Of a DNA stretch of 49,128 nucleotides, positions 6,568-14,394 are shown piece by piece. The stretch is from a virus. The notes below the pieces were generated by a model that did no database searches, was not told the DNA's origin, and saw nothing but the letters and a program-made list of their open reading frames with translations. Both the position numbers and the translations under genes were made by a program. Where the stretch lies: positions 1 to 49,128 of IMG/VR virus record IMGVR_UViG_3300027861_000044. One strand, given 5' to 3'. The first letter of the stretch is position 1. Every line of letters starts with the position of its first letter.

Positions 6568-6966
6568 ATGTACTATATTGAGAGGCAGAACAAGTGTGGC
6601 ATAAAAGAAGGAGACAAAGTACGTGTAATACGTAAGGTTTCCGATATGGCAGATGGGTGGCAGTGTACATGGGAGCCACGAATGGATGATTGTGTTGGTA
6701 AGGAGTTCATTGTTTTAAAGGATAGAGGTGAAGTTGGGTTTAGGTTAGACACATTAGAGATGTGCGAGTTTTTCTATGCTTTCCCCTATTTTGTCCTAGA
6801 ACTAGTCACTGAAACCGAATCTATAAAATCAGACATCATTCAAAGCATAATGGATGAGGAGAAATCGAACGTTATATCATGTTCATCATGTGCCCACGGC
6901 CACCTACCATCTTCAGACCCAATGTGTGCTGTGTATGGCGAATGTCCAAATTATCAAGAAAAATAA
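6568..6966 (+). CDS. SH3-like barrel protein with Cys-rich tail (paralogue)
   Basis: 132 aa, one barrel unit (residues ~4-83: K-E-G-D-K-V-R-V-I-R-K, D-G-W, F-P-Y-F-V-L-E-L-V) followed by a Cys tail with C105, C108, C120 and C126. It shares both modules with the gene before it, 11 bp upstream, so the pair is a clear duplication. Ribosome site GGGAGGTTGTA. Role unknown. Confidence 0.85.
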   Translation: MYYIERQNKCGIKEGDKVRVIRKVSDMADGWQCTWEPRMDDCVGKEFIVLKDRGEVGFRLDTLEMCEFFYAFPYFVLELVTETESIKSDIIQSIMDEEKSNVISCSSCAHGHLPSSDPMCAVYGECPNYQEK

Positions 6967-6978
6967 AGGAGAATAGCA

Positions 6979-7443
6979 ATGGAAGAAACAATAATACAAG
7001 AAACAGTGACATTAGCAGTATCAATGAGTGATAAGCTCCAGGGAGCAATAGCAGAACTAATAACTAAATCTTTAAACCTAGCTGAGGTGTCTGGTGAATT
7101 CCTAGCTAGTGAGATACCCGATGTTATATATCAGTTAATGCTTTGGCATGGGGTCAAGAGTGGCTTACAATGTTTAATGGGCATACTATTACCGGCGATA
7201 TTGTTATATGTTAACTATCGTCTTTATAAATGGATAGTGAGTGTTCCTGATCCTGAACACCCTAACTGTACTATATGGGATAACTTTAACGAAGGCCAAG
7301 AAGCTGGCAGTGTAATTTATATTGTAATGTCCACTCTTGCTTGTGTACCCATATCATGCATGAACATTAACATCGAATGGCTTCAAATATGGATAACACC
7401 TAAAGTATGGCTTTTAGAGTATGCTGGTAGTTTTATGAAATAA
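6979..7443 (+). CDS. Membrane protein, 154 aa
   Basis: The soluble N-terminal ~60 residues are amphipathic. Two hydrophobic spans follow: residues ~62-84 (L-M-G-I-L-L-P-A-I-L-L-Y-V) and ~110-130 (V-I-Y-I-V-M-S-T-L-A-C-V). Between them lies a polar loop with several Asn/Asp. Preceded by AAAGGAGAATAGCA. Proteins of this layout occur in many phages without a known role. It is far from the lysis cassette, so a holin role is possible but unsupported. Confidence 0.8.
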   Translation: MEETIIQETVTLAVSMSDKLQGAIAELITKSLNLAEVSGEFLASEIPDVIYQLMLWHGVKSGLQCLMGILLPAILLYVNYRLYKWIVSVPDPEHPNCTIWDNFNEGQEAGSVIYIVMSTLACVPISCMNINIEWLQIWITPKVWLLEYAGSFMK

Positions 7444-7446
7444 ACG

Positions 7447-7475
7447 TTGACAATACAAGGAGTATGTAGTATAAA
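7447..7475 (+). promoter_or_regulatory. Sigma70 promoter for the PKD gene
   Basis: TTGACA at 7447-7452, 17-bp spacer, TATAAA at 7470-7475, about 33 bp upstream of the next ATG. Near-consensus. Its presence inside an otherwise continuous gene row suggests separate control of the secreted protein and of genes after it. Confidence 0.8.
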
Positions 7476-7508
7476 CTGTAAATCTTAAACAAAAAAGGGA
7501 GAGGAATT

Positions 7509-8450
7509 ATGAAGAGAACATTAGGGATTATGGCAATTGTGTTGTTTGTATTTTTTATGCTTTACAGTGCGTGCAAGGTAGAGGCAAGGGAAGTCACCTT
7601 AGAGTGGGATGACCCAAGCAGTTTCGGGTCAGGATTGGATCATTATAATTTGTATTGGGGCACGGAATCAGAAAGTCTTAATAGACTAGTCCCAATTCCA
7701 CCATCAAATCAATATGTAATGATTTTCAATTCAGATTATGACAATGTTGATATATATTTTGGTATGTCCACTGTCGATACATCCGGTCTTGAGAGCTTGT
7801 TGTCTAATATAGTTTTAGCTGTTGACGACCAAGTAGTAATAGATCCACCACCAGTGGACATACCCGTCGTAGAAAGTGCGGCAACTGAACTTTTAACATT
7901 CCAACTAACAGTTACAGATGAAAGCGGTGCAACATCTACGGATATGGTAAACGTAACAGTTATGTATGTTAATATGGTATCAGTAGCCAATGCCGGAGAT
8001 GATCTAACTGTTTTAACCGGATCAGAGGTTAGCTTGGATGGATCTCTTAGCTCCGATGTAGATGGTGATGTAATGTCCTACCTATGGACTATAATCACAT
8101 TACCCGATGGCAGTGTTGCCGCCCTTGCAAATGAAACATCTGTTAACCCAACCTTTACACCTGATAGAGATGGAGTATACACATTCCAGCTAATAGTTAA
8201 TGACGGTACAGTAGACAGTGAACCAGATGTAGTGGATGTAATATCATTTACACCTAATAAGGTACCGGTAGCTAATGCTGGAGGTGATATGGTAGTGGAT
8301 GAGAATAGTGCTGTGTTGTTAGATGGGTCTGCATCATCAGATCCAGATGGGGATAGTATAACATTTTTATGGGAGCAGGTACAAGGCACGACAGTAGAAC
8401 TCGTTAATGCTGATACAATGTCGGCCACATTTGTAGCTCCTAATATATAG
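7509..8450 (+). CDS. Secreted PKD-domain protein
   Basis: 313 aa with a clear signal peptide: basic start, hydrophobic core, probable cleavage after V-E-A (residue 26). Cys22 sits in a poor lipobox (Y-S-A-C). Residues ~27-105 resemble fibronectin type III (L-D-H-Y-N-L-Y-W-G-T). Then comes the second half of a PKD domain (~120-153), one complete PKD domain (~156-245) and the first half of another (~252-313), ending at T-F-V-A-P-N-I. PKD domains mediate extracellular protein or glycan contacts. Export implies action at the host envelope. Has its own promoter and a GGGAGAGGAATT ribosome site. The half-domains suggest internal recombination. Confidence 0.85.
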   Translation: MKRTLGIMAIVLFVFFMLYSACKVEAREVTLEWDDPSSFGSGLDHYNLYWGTESESLNRLVPIPPSNQYVMIFNSDYDNVDIYFGMSTVDTSGLESLLSNIVLAVDDQVVIDPPPVDIPVVESAATELLTFQLTVTDESGATSTDMVNVTVMYVNMVSVANAGDDLTVLTGSEVSLDGSLSSDVDGDVMSYLWTIITLPDGSVAALANETSVNPTFTPDRDGVYTFQLIVNDGTVDSEPDVVDVISFTPNKVPVANAGGDMVVDENSAVLLDGSASSDPDGDSITFLWEQVQGTTVELVNADTMSATFVAPNI

Positions 8451-8462
8451 AAAGAGGTTAAC

Positions 8463-9398
8463 ATGGGTCAATATGCTTTAGATAATTCAATATGTAGTTC
8501 ATATTTAGATAGGCACAATAATAGTGGATTAAAGGTGGGTGATTATGTTAAGATAATAAGAGAGCCTAAATCTGGTGAACATGGATGGGGTCTTGAGTGG
8601 CCAAATTCTATATCTTCATGGGATGCAATATCTGAAAAAATTTTATATATCATGGAAGATAGGGGCCGTAAAGGATTTGGATTAGGTTATGATTTAGATA
8701 ACAATCAAACGGTAAGCTTGTGTACAGTTCCTTATTTTCTTTTAGAAAGGGTTAAAATACAAAAGGAAGAAGAGACATATTTAGAAAAACATAAAAACAG
8801 TGGTTTTAAAGTTGGGGATATTGTATGGATGACCACAGCACGTTACGAAGAGTACATAGATAGTGATGGGTGGGAGGGGGAATGGCCTTGGGATGATTTT
8901 AGAGATAGACCACTTGGTAGGGATCTTACTATTGTTGAGGATTACAATGAAAAAGGTTTCGGGGTTTATTATAATAATGGTGCTGGTGACAATAACGTTA
9001 AACTTCCATATTCTGTTTTGAAAAAGGTAGAAAACAAAGGAGATGATAATTTTGAAAGATTGAACAAACTCATTAATTACGATAGTCACGAAGATGTCCC
9101 TAATTCAGAAGAAAGTGTGGATAATAGTAATAACGATGAAGTAGACCACATAGCTAACAATGGGCCGTCACATGAAATTGATAACAACAAGAAGGAGGGT
9201 ATGAGAATTATGGGTAAGATAAAATTATTAGTGTTAAGTTTGATAGGATTGATATCTTTTTTTATACTACTTAAAACAACTAAAAATATAATGAAAAATT
9301 TAGACAACAAAAATATCTACAATAAATATATTGATATATTGAAAGATAAATACAAATATATCAAATCCAAAATAAAAGACATAATGGAGGTAAAGTAA
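8463..9398 (+). CDS. Membrane-anchored double SH3-like barrel protein
   Basis: 311 aa. Two barrel units at residues ~13-97 and ~105-190, each with [HK]-x-N-S-G-[LF]-K-V-G-D and later a G-F-G and P-Y-[FS]-[LV]-L motif, related to the genes at 5939 and 6568. An acidic Asn-rich linker leads to one membrane span (~253-272) and a Lys-rich tail. A strong AAGGAGG inside the gene (9192-9198) precedes in-frame ATGs at 9201 and 9210, so a short membrane-only product of 62-65 aa could also be made, though spacing to either ATG is not ideal. Function unknown. Confidence 0.8.
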   Translation: MGQYALDNSICSSYLDRHNNSGLKVGDYVKIIREPKSGEHGWGLEWPNSISSWDAISEKILYIMEDRGRKGFGLGYDLDNNQTVSLCTVPYFLLERVKIQKEEETYLEKHKNSGFKVGDIVWMTTARYEEYIDSDGWEGEWPWDDFRDRPLGRDLTIVEDYNEKGFGVYYNNGAGDNNVKLPYSVLKKVENKGDDNFERLNKLINYDSHEDVPNSEESVDNSNNDEVDHIANNGPSHEIDNNKKEGMRIMGKIKLLVLSLIGLISFFILLKTTKNIMKNLDNKNIYNKYIDILKDKYKYIKSKIKDIMEVK

Positions 9399-9399
9399 C

Positions 9400-9609
9400 A
9401 TGGCACAAAAAACTAGCTCAGTAATAAGGTTCATATTTATAGTTGTAATAATTCTATTGTATTGGTTTGGTTTTGATAATCTATCCAAAGACGGAGAATC
9501 TAAGGATTCCGAAGATAGGATCAAAGATATAGAGAGCGAAGTAGATAAGTTAAAGCGGCATGCGTTATTAATAATACCGGTTCTACAAACGTTATTCTTT
9601 AAAAAGTAA
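9400..9609 (+). CDS. Small membrane protein with coiled coil, 69 aa
   Basis: Begins right after the preceding stop behind GGAGGTAAAGTAAC. One N-terminal membrane span (residues ~8-25), then a charged heptad-like helix (~30-55), then a hydrophobic end. The layout resembles small inner-membrane spanin-like or XhlA-like proteins, but the lysis genes lie elsewhere, so no role is assigned. Confidence 0.7.
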   Translation: MAQKTSSVIRFIFIVVIILLYWFGFDNLSKDGESKDSEDRIKDIESEVDKLKRHALLIIPVLQTLFFKK

Positions 9610-9746
9610 TGGCCAATAGTCCTTGGGTGTGGTGTGATAAAAAGGGGTGTTGGTTGACATGGCTCATTTGTAGGAACAAGCAGGATGAGAAATACAACAG
9701 ATGTCCCAAAACTTGTAAATATAAGGTTAAAAAAAGGAGAGGATAG
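9609..9746 (+). CDS. Cys-rich mini-protein, 45 aa
   Basis: The ATG overlaps the preceding stop (TAATG). The product has six Cys in the order W-C-D-K-K-G-C, L-I-C, N-R-C-P-K-T-C, a plausible zinc-binding fold, and a very basic end (K-V-K-K-R-R-G). It overlaps the upstream part of the HTH gene in another frame. Cys density and start-stop coupling argue for it; short length argues against. Confidence 0.5.
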   Translation: MANSPWVWCDKKGCWLTWLICRNKQDEKYNRCPKTCKYKVKKRRG

Positions 9747-10110
9747 ATGCATAGTGGCAATTAACTGGCAACCTATAGCAGAACATTTAGGATTCGATTC
9801 TCCTTATCAGATGTTTGTAACTCTTTATAACGAGCATGGAACCAATAGCCTAGAAAAGATGGCAGAATATCTAGGGGTTTGTCCTAATTCTATAATTAGA
9901 CAATTAAAAAATTTAAAGATTAAGATTAAACCCGTAGGGCCTCCCCTTAAATCTAAAACAAACCTCTTAATTGAAAAGCGAGAAATATTGAAAGAACTAA
10001 CTGTAAATCAAATAGTAGAGCGTTTCGGGCTTAGTAACGGTAGGGCGTTCCGTGAACTCGCTAAACGTCATAATCTTGAATATAAGCGTGTAGGGAAATT
10101 ATATTCATAA
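9685..10110 (+). CDS. Helix-turn-helix DNA-binding protein
   Basis: The region around residues 53-80 (S-L-E-K-M-A-E-Y-L-G-V then S-I-I-R-Q-L-K) is a standard HTH of the type seen in phage regulators and homing-endonuclease DNA-binding tails. Residues ~105-135 (T-V-N-Q-I-V-E-R-F-G-L-S) read as a second HTH. The true start is unsure: ATG 9685 lies inside the 45-aa Cys-rich ORF with a weak ribosome site; an in-frame GTG at 9754 is an alternative. No nuclease motif is visible. Likely a transcriptional regulator, possibly of this region's promoters. Confidence 0.7.
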   Translation: MRNTTDVPKLVNIRLKKGEDRCIVAINWQPIAEHLGFDSPYQMFVTLYNEHGTNSLEKMAEYLGVCPNSIIRQLKNLKIKIKPVGPPLKSKTNLLIEKREILKELTVNQIVERFGLSNGRAFRELAKRHNLEYKRVGKLYS

Positions 10111-10149
10111 AATAAACATTATTGTGAAGATTGTAGGGGAGAGTTTGGA

Positions 10150-11010
10150 ATGAAATATACAAATAAGTACAACCTACCTAAGCCATTATTTGATGCTTTG
10201 GTTCGTAATTCATATCACCATGAAGGTGACATATCAGCTACTGGTATAATAAAATCTGTCAGAGAGTTCCAACTATGCAAACGGCATGACGATGAGATGG
10301 AAAAGGATGCCACAGATATGATATGGTCATTGATGGGTTCTATAGGGCATAGTATTATAGAAAGGGAGAGGGTTGGGGAGGGGTTAAAAGAAGAGCGTTT
10401 TTATATAGACGTTAACGGATGGAAGCTGGGAGGTAAGCCAGATTTATGGCTCGCCCCAGATAGTCTTCATGACTATAAATTTACGTCAGTATGGGTTTAT
10501 ATAATGGACCGAGCAAAGATAGAATGGGAGCAACAACTTAATATATACGCATACATGATGGTGGATGCCGGTTTCCCTGTTAATCATCTGTATACAAATG
10601 CTATTTTTAGAGACTGGATTAAAAGTAAGGCTAAACGTGAAAAGGGGTATCCTCAAGTGGGATTTAAGCAATATGAGATGGATCTATGGCCTTGGGCAAA
10701 ACAGAAGGGGTACATAGAGGAGAGGGTTAAGCTACACCAGTCTTTCGAACTAACACACGATGATTCATTACCTGAGTGTACGCCAGAGCAAAGATGGGAA
10801 TCTGATACAGTATACGCAGTTATGAAGAAAGGAAATAAGAGATCTACAAAAAACTGTAAAGATATAACAACGGCAGAAAGGTATATATCAGGTCACAAGG
10901 ATGGGAATAAGATGTTTGTGGATACTAGAATAGGTGAATCCAGGAAGTGTGTAGATTATTGTGATGCTGCACCATTTTGTAATCAATGGAAGGAGATATG
11001 TGATAAGTAA
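10150..11010 (+). CDS. Cas4/RecB-like PD-(D/E)XK nuclease with Fe-S Cys
   Basis: 286 aa. Catalytic signature of the PD-(D/E)XK fold: H67, then G-G-K-P-D-L-W with D98, then H-D-Y-K with D108 and K110, then a conserved Gln in Q-Q-L-N-I-Y-A-Y. Cys43 and a C-terminal cluster (C267, C271, C277, C284) match the split 4Fe-4S arrangement of Cas4 and AddB-like exonucleases. Together with the annealing protein 0.4 kb downstream it forms a phage recombination pair: the nuclease resects ends and the partner anneals the exposed strands. No other CRISPR genes are present, so a CRISPR role is unlikely. Confidence 0.8.
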   Translation: MKYTNKYNLPKPLFDALVRNSYHHEGDISATGIIKSVREFQLCKRHDDEMEKDATDMIWSLMGSIGHSIIERERVGEGLKEERFYIDVNGWKLGGKPDLWLAPDSLHDYKFTSVWVYIMDRAKIEWEQQLNIYAYMMVDAGFPVNHLYTNAIFRDWIKSKAKREKGYPQVGFKQYEMDLWPWAKQKGYIEERVKLHQSFELTHDDSLPECTPEQRWESDTVYAVMKKGNKRSTKNCKDITTAERYISGHKDGNKMFVDTRIGESRKCVDYCDAAPFCNQWKEICDK

Positions 11011-11179
11011 ATTTGATAAATTTATAAAGAAATTCAAAATATTAGGATATAATGTGATAGCCCTTTTGTGGGGTGCAATAGGAATAGCTTCTCCATCTGG
11101 ATCTATAGAAAAGACAATCTTTTTAATGGCAGCAGTAATAGTTTTCATATGTTTAGACATACTAAATAAAGAGGAGTAA
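11000..11179 (+). CDS. Small membrane protein, 59 aa, GTG start
   Basis: The frame extends back to ATG 10961, but AAGGAG lies 5 bases before GTG 11000, and the protein then begins at once with an amphipathic basic helix (F-D-K-F-I-K-K-F-K). Two hydrophobic spans follow (~17-31 and ~35-52). Overlaps the nuclease end by 11 bp. Role unknown; holin-like size and layout. Confidence 0.65.
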   Translation: MISKFDKFIKKFKILGYNVIALLWGAIGIASPSGSIEKTIFLMAAVIVFICLDILNKEE

Positions 11180-11180
11180 T

Positions 11181-11444
11181 ATGTCAGATAAAGAGGAATC
11201 TGGGACAACTAATAGCGAATATCATAAATTAGTTGGCAGATGCGAAATATGTGAACATAAAACCCAAGACTATATGCTCTTATACTTATGTAAAGCAAAT
11301 ATTGATAGATATGGGGAACGTCAACATATAAATTTAGATGGCTGCTGTGAGGGTTTCGAATTTGATGTATATGAATTTAATAAAATTAAGAAACAAAGAG
11401 AGTTTATAGAAAAATACAAAAAGAAAACGGAGGATATATGGTAG
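11181..11444 (+). CDS. Cys-rich small protein, 87 aa
   Basis: Starts one base after the previous stop with GAGGAGTAAT upstream. The N-terminal half holds C-E-I-C, a single Cys before K-A-N, and G-C-C-E-G-F, the same CxxC...C...C-x-x-F layout seen in the small proteins at 28817 and 29053 and in the tails of the barrel proteins. Probably zinc-binding. The end overlaps the annealing protein gene by 7 bp, suggesting coupling. Confidence 0.75.
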   Translation: MSDKEESGTTNSEYHKLVGRCEICEHKTQDYMLLYLCKANIDRYGERQHINLDGCCEGFEFDVYEFNKIKKQREFIEKYKKKTEDIW

Positions 11445-12286
11445 ATAAGAAAGATACCACAAAAGATAACAACAAAATGGGCTTATGGGATCAGGTATGT
11501 AGAACTAACCCAGATCATACTAAGAAAATGACCCATGGCGCAAAGCTTACGGCTATCAACGCTCAAGCGCAGCGCAAAATGGCAACCAAAATGTTTGGTC
11601 CTTATGGTATTGGTTGGGGTGTCAAAAACCAATCATACACCGTTATAGGTACAATAGAGGAGCTTAAAAAGGGTATAATATTATATAAAGCTGATTTCTT
11701 TTATCATTGGGAGGGTGTGAGTGGTGAATTCCCAATAAGTAGTAGCATCACTATGGTATCTGAAGCTGGACCAAGTAATAATAGATACACCACACTAGAT
11801 GATGAATGTATTAAAAAGGTCACAACAGATGCACTTACAAAAGGTTTGAGTTTCTTGGGATTCAATTCAGACATCCACGAAGGGTTATGGGATGATAATA
11901 GATATGTAGCTGAATTAAAAGAGGAATTTGGATGCAATGATAAAAAGAAACAGCAGTCTAAATCTAAGCCCAAGCAACAACCAAAGCCTAAGCCAAAACA
12001 AGCTAAAGTAGAATCTATAGGCTTTACTAAAAGAGCAGGAGCTATCAAGAAAGAAATAGGCAATGTGGAATTTATGGCCGTACTAGGTTCGATGGGATTT
12101 ACTGTTTTAGATGAAATGACTTCTGAAGTTGATCAGAAAAAGTTCATGAAACATTTAGCTAATCAAGATTTAAAATGTGATACTACTGGAGATGTTAAGC
12201 TCTTGTATTGCTTCACTAAATGTGGACATTATAGCGGTGAGACTGGATTTTGCAACAGGTGGGGGAATAAAATGAATAAGGGTTAA
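11438..12286 (+). CDS. Single-strand annealing protein (Rad52/Sak-like)
   Basis: 282 aa. Residues ~35-165 contain the pattern I recall from phage annealing proteins of the Sak/Sak3 (DUF1071-like) group: H-G-A-K-L-T-A-I-N-A-Q, M-F-G-P-Y-G-I-G-W-G, then D-D-E-C-I-K-K-V-T-T-D-A-L-T-K with L-G-F-N-S-D. A Lys/Gln/Pro linker (~172-190) leads to a C-terminal region ending in a possible zinc motif (C-D, Y-C-F-T-K-C-G-H-Y-S-G, F-C). Pairs with the nuclease at 10150. The family name is from memory; the annealing role is well supported by motif and context. Confidence 0.75.
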   Translation: MVDKKDTTKDNNKMGLWDQVCRTNPDHTKKMTHGAKLTAINAQAQRKMATKMFGPYGIGWGVKNQSYTVIGTIEELKKGIILYKADFFYHWEGVSGEFPISSSITMVSEAGPSNNRYTTLDDECIKKVTTDALTKGLSFLGFNSDIHEGLWDDNRYVAELKEEFGCNDKKKQQSKSKPKQQPKPKPKQAKVESIGFTKRAGAIKKEIGNVEFMAVLGSMGFTVLDEMTSEVDQKKFMKHLANQDLKCDTTGDVKLLYCFTKCGHYSGETGFCNRWGNKMNKG

Positions 12287-12290
12287 GTAG

Positions 12291-12315
12291 ATGGGGCTAT
12301 ATCTAATAGCCCCAT
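12291..12315. terminator. Bidirectional terminator at convergent junction
   Basis: ATGGGGCTA and TAGCCCCAT form a 9-bp perfect stem with a 7-nt loop (TATCTAA), sited between the ends of the rightward and leftward operons. There is no long T run on either side, so efficiency is uncertain, but position and stem strength fit. Confidence 0.65.
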
Positions 12316-12320
12316 ATCAA

Positions 12321-12608
12321 CTACGACTCATCTTTATATTCTTTTATTTCTATGATGAGTTCTTTGTTCGAGTGTTTACTAACACGCATATCTAACATAT
12401 ATAATACGCTCCACAACATTCTAATTGCGGCATCCCAATCTTCATCATCACGAAAATACTCACTATACTCTATGGGTTGTTTCCTTATGCAGAAACCATC
12501 ACCGTCCATGTATTCTTCGAATGTAGTCAATAGAAAACCAGCCGCACCTTCATTGTGAGCCTTCTCTATTATAACAGTATTCTCAGGATCGTTTATCTCT
12601 ACTTTCAT
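12321..12608 (-). CDS. Hypothetical acidic protein, 95 aa
   Basis: Last gene of the leftward operon, starting one base after the metallophosphatase stop with a GGGGG run as ribosome site. Acidic (E-E-Y-M-D-G-D-G, F-R-D-D-E-D-W-D), no Cys motif or membrane segment. No family recognised. Confidence 0.8.
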   Translation of the reverse strand: MKVEINDPENTVIIEKAHNEGAAGFLLTTFEEYMDGDGFCIRKQPIEYSEYFRDDEDWDAAIRMLWSVLYMLDMRVSKHSNKELIIEIKEYKDES

Positions 12609-12609
12609 A

Positions 12610-13377
12610 TCATTCCCCCACGAAATCGTATCTAACCTTCTTATTACATTGCTTACCTGAGTTATTGTAAGATAATGCTAGAACGCTAGATCCCTTCGGC
12701 TTTGGATTTAATTTTATATCTTGAGCATAAGACTCATCCCATGTTATATAATGGCCTGTGACACAGAAATGGGCCGTATATTGACGTACTGAGCCACGTT
12801 TCCTATCTATATAATGGAATGTCTCGATGAAATAATCAGGAGAATGCGTGTGACCTTCCAAATATATATCAGCACACGGTATGATGGAGCTAAATTCGTA
12901 TAGGTTATTGGCCTTACTACCTCTTTTCTTACCACCACCAACTCCATGATGCATGGCTATATAATATACACTTCTTCCGCATGCTATAGCTATCATGCCA
13001 AGGCTACCTAGAAATGGTATGCCTAGATCTTTACACATTATCCTATCTAACGACATACCTGTTTCTTTATCAAATCGTCTATGATGGTTAGAAGTAACAA
13101 GCCCAAGGCATTTATCAGCGATGGGCTTTAGTTCTTTCTCAGTTAGTATGTCATATTCTTCTTGTAATGTTTTGGATTTATATACAGATGATACTGAAGT
13201 TTTAAGTGCAACATTACACAAATCTCCAGTGGATACCCATCTGGCATGTGGATCTTCTAAGATCTGATTAATAACATATTTAAATAATTTATTATCGTGG
13301 CAATTATCTCCCCTATGTACATCACCTAAATTATAAAGATTTATTGGATGCTCGAAATCGTATCTTTTAAGTTCCAT
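12610..13377 (-). CDS. Calcineurin-like metallophosphatase
   Basis: 255 aa with all five metal-binding motifs in order: G-D-V-H (D19, H21), G-D-L (D52), S-N-H-H (N97, H98), M-H-H-G (H143/H144) and G-H-T-H (H176, H178). Length and spacing fit single-domain phosphoesterases of the calcineurin/Mre11 superfamily. No SbcC-like partner is adjacent, so a DNA-repair nuclease is less likely than a stand-alone phosphodiesterase or phosphatase. Its place beside the lysis genes is unusual; substrate unknown. Confidence 0.85.
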   Translation of the reverse strand: MELKRYDFEHPINLYNLGDVHRGDNCHDNKLFKYVINQILEDPHARWVSTGDLCNVALKTSVSSVYKSKTLQEEYDILTEKELKPIADKCLGLVTSNHHRRFDKETGMSLDRIMCKDLGIPFLGSLGMIAIACGRSVYYIAMHHGVGGGKKRGSKANNLYEFSSIIPCADIYLEGHTHSPDYFIETFHYIDRKRGSVRQYTAHFCVTGHYITWDESYAQDIKLNPKPKGSSVLALSYNNSGKQCNKKVRYDFVGE

Positions 13378-13378
13378 G

Positions 13379-13723
13379 TTATTTCCCCTTCCCTTTTATA
13401 TATTGATAAACGGCATTGCCTCCACCCATTAGTAAGACCATCGGGCCAGTTACATCTTTATCGTGATAAACGAGAAACACTACAGCAAAAATAGTTATCA
13501 AGTTTAATAATTGTCTACCCATCTTATGGATAGAGTCTACCCAAGGAACTGTCTTAGTATCTAATTCCCTTAAGTACACATCCTTCTCTATGCCATCGCT
13601 TATCTCACCCAATTTACCAAGGATGACATTACGTGCATCAACATCAGGAACAACTTCCTTTACCACACCTATTGCGTCTTCAAACAATTTACCAATAAAT
13701 GGTAGTTTTTCTAAGATACTCAT
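13379..13723 (-). CDS. Holin, 3TM (GTA-type) family candidate
   Basis: 114 aa. An amphipathic N-terminal half ends in Y-L-R-E-L-D-T-K-T-V-P-W-V-D, typical of the GTA-like 3TM holins, then hydrophobic spans at ~71-84 and ~91-106 and a basic tail. It overlaps the endopeptidase gene by 4 bp (ATGA). Expected to form membrane lesions that release or activate the endolysin. Confidence 0.75.
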   Translation of the reverse strand: MSILEKLPFIGKLFEDAIGVVKEVVPDVDARNVILGKLGEISDGIEKDVYLRELDTKTVPWVDSIHKMGRQLLNLITIFAVVFLVYHDKDVTGPMVLLMGGGNAVYQYIKGKGK

Positions 13724-14118
13724 GTTTTATCCCACCTCGCTTTGTTCTTACGAACATCTATATGGGTTCTATCTCTATACCTACCTATACCGTACTTATC
13801 TGAGTATTTAGTAGTCAAATAAGACCATATCAATTCAGAATCAATCTGGCTGGGGCAATATGTTTTTATACAAAAAACTTTGATATCAGCAGCTTGGGCT
13901 AATAAGTGTTTTGAACCATCTTCACCTTCTTCATCTAAATTATGCTGCCAACATCTATTGGGTCCTGTTATTTCTATCTTTATTTCCTTGTAAATTATTT
14001 CAAAGTTTTCGTATAAATCTTCCAAAACATCAACCAATTCTATATCAACAGTGTTAAATCCGCATCCGCATCTACATGTGAACTCCCACCTTGAAAAATG
14101 ATCGCTAATATCACCCAC
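13720..14118 (-). CDS. Endolysin, M15-family D-Ala peptidase
   Basis: 132 aa. The N-terminal F-T-C-R-C-G-C-G is the typical Cys-rich start of the Peptidase_M15_3 group. Zinc ligands and catalytic residues: S-K-H71-L-L-A-Q-A-A-D78 and T-H119-I-D. Cleaves peptide cross-links in peptidoglycan. No signal peptide, so it needs the holin overlapped downstream. Upstream it overlaps the 91-aa gene by 8 bp. Confidence 0.85.
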   Translation of the reverse strand: MGDISDHFSRWEFTCRCGCGFNTVDIELVDVLEDLYENFEIIYKEIKIEITGPNRCWQHNLDEEGEDGSKHLLAQAADIKVFCIKTYCPSQIDSELIWSYLTTKYSDKYGIGRYRDRTHIDVRKNKARWDKT

Positions 14119-14386
14119 TTGAAGACCTCTTAGATTCTATGTCTTGAGTATTTCTGTATTTTCGGATATAATTTAATCCTATAACTATACCCTTGGTTCT
14201 ATGTTTTATTCTATTCAAATCGCGTAAAGCTTTCTCTAAAACATCATCTATGTTAGTAGAATCAGAAACGCTCCTGTCTAAGTTCTTTAACAATCCTTTG
14301 ACAGCTAGGAGGTAATTCCGCACATGGTGATTTATCTCTTGTTTAGGGAATTCAGATTCCAATTTTTCCAAATCTTCATAAGGCAT
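14111..14386 (-). CDS. Hypothetical helical protein in lysis operon, 91 aa
   Basis: Charged, predicted helical throughout (L-L-A-V-K-G-L-L-K-N-L, I-K-H-R-T-K-G-I-V-I-G-L), basic C-terminus, no signal or clear membrane span. Overlaps the endolysin start by 8 bp and lies 8 bp after the XhlA-like gene, so it is co-expressed with the lysis genes. Not recognised. Confidence 0.75.
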   Translation of the reverse strand: MPYEDLEKLESEFPKQEINHHVRNYLLAVKGLLKNLDRSVSDSTNIDDVLEKALRDLNRIKHRTKGIVIGLNYIRKYRNTQDIESKRSSSG

Positions 14387-14394
14387 TTTAGCTC

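Noticed and set aside
10150-11010. Cas4-like nuclease as part of a CRISPR adaptation module
   Set aside because: No cas1, cas2 or repeat array nearby, and the annealing protein next to it points to phage recombination.
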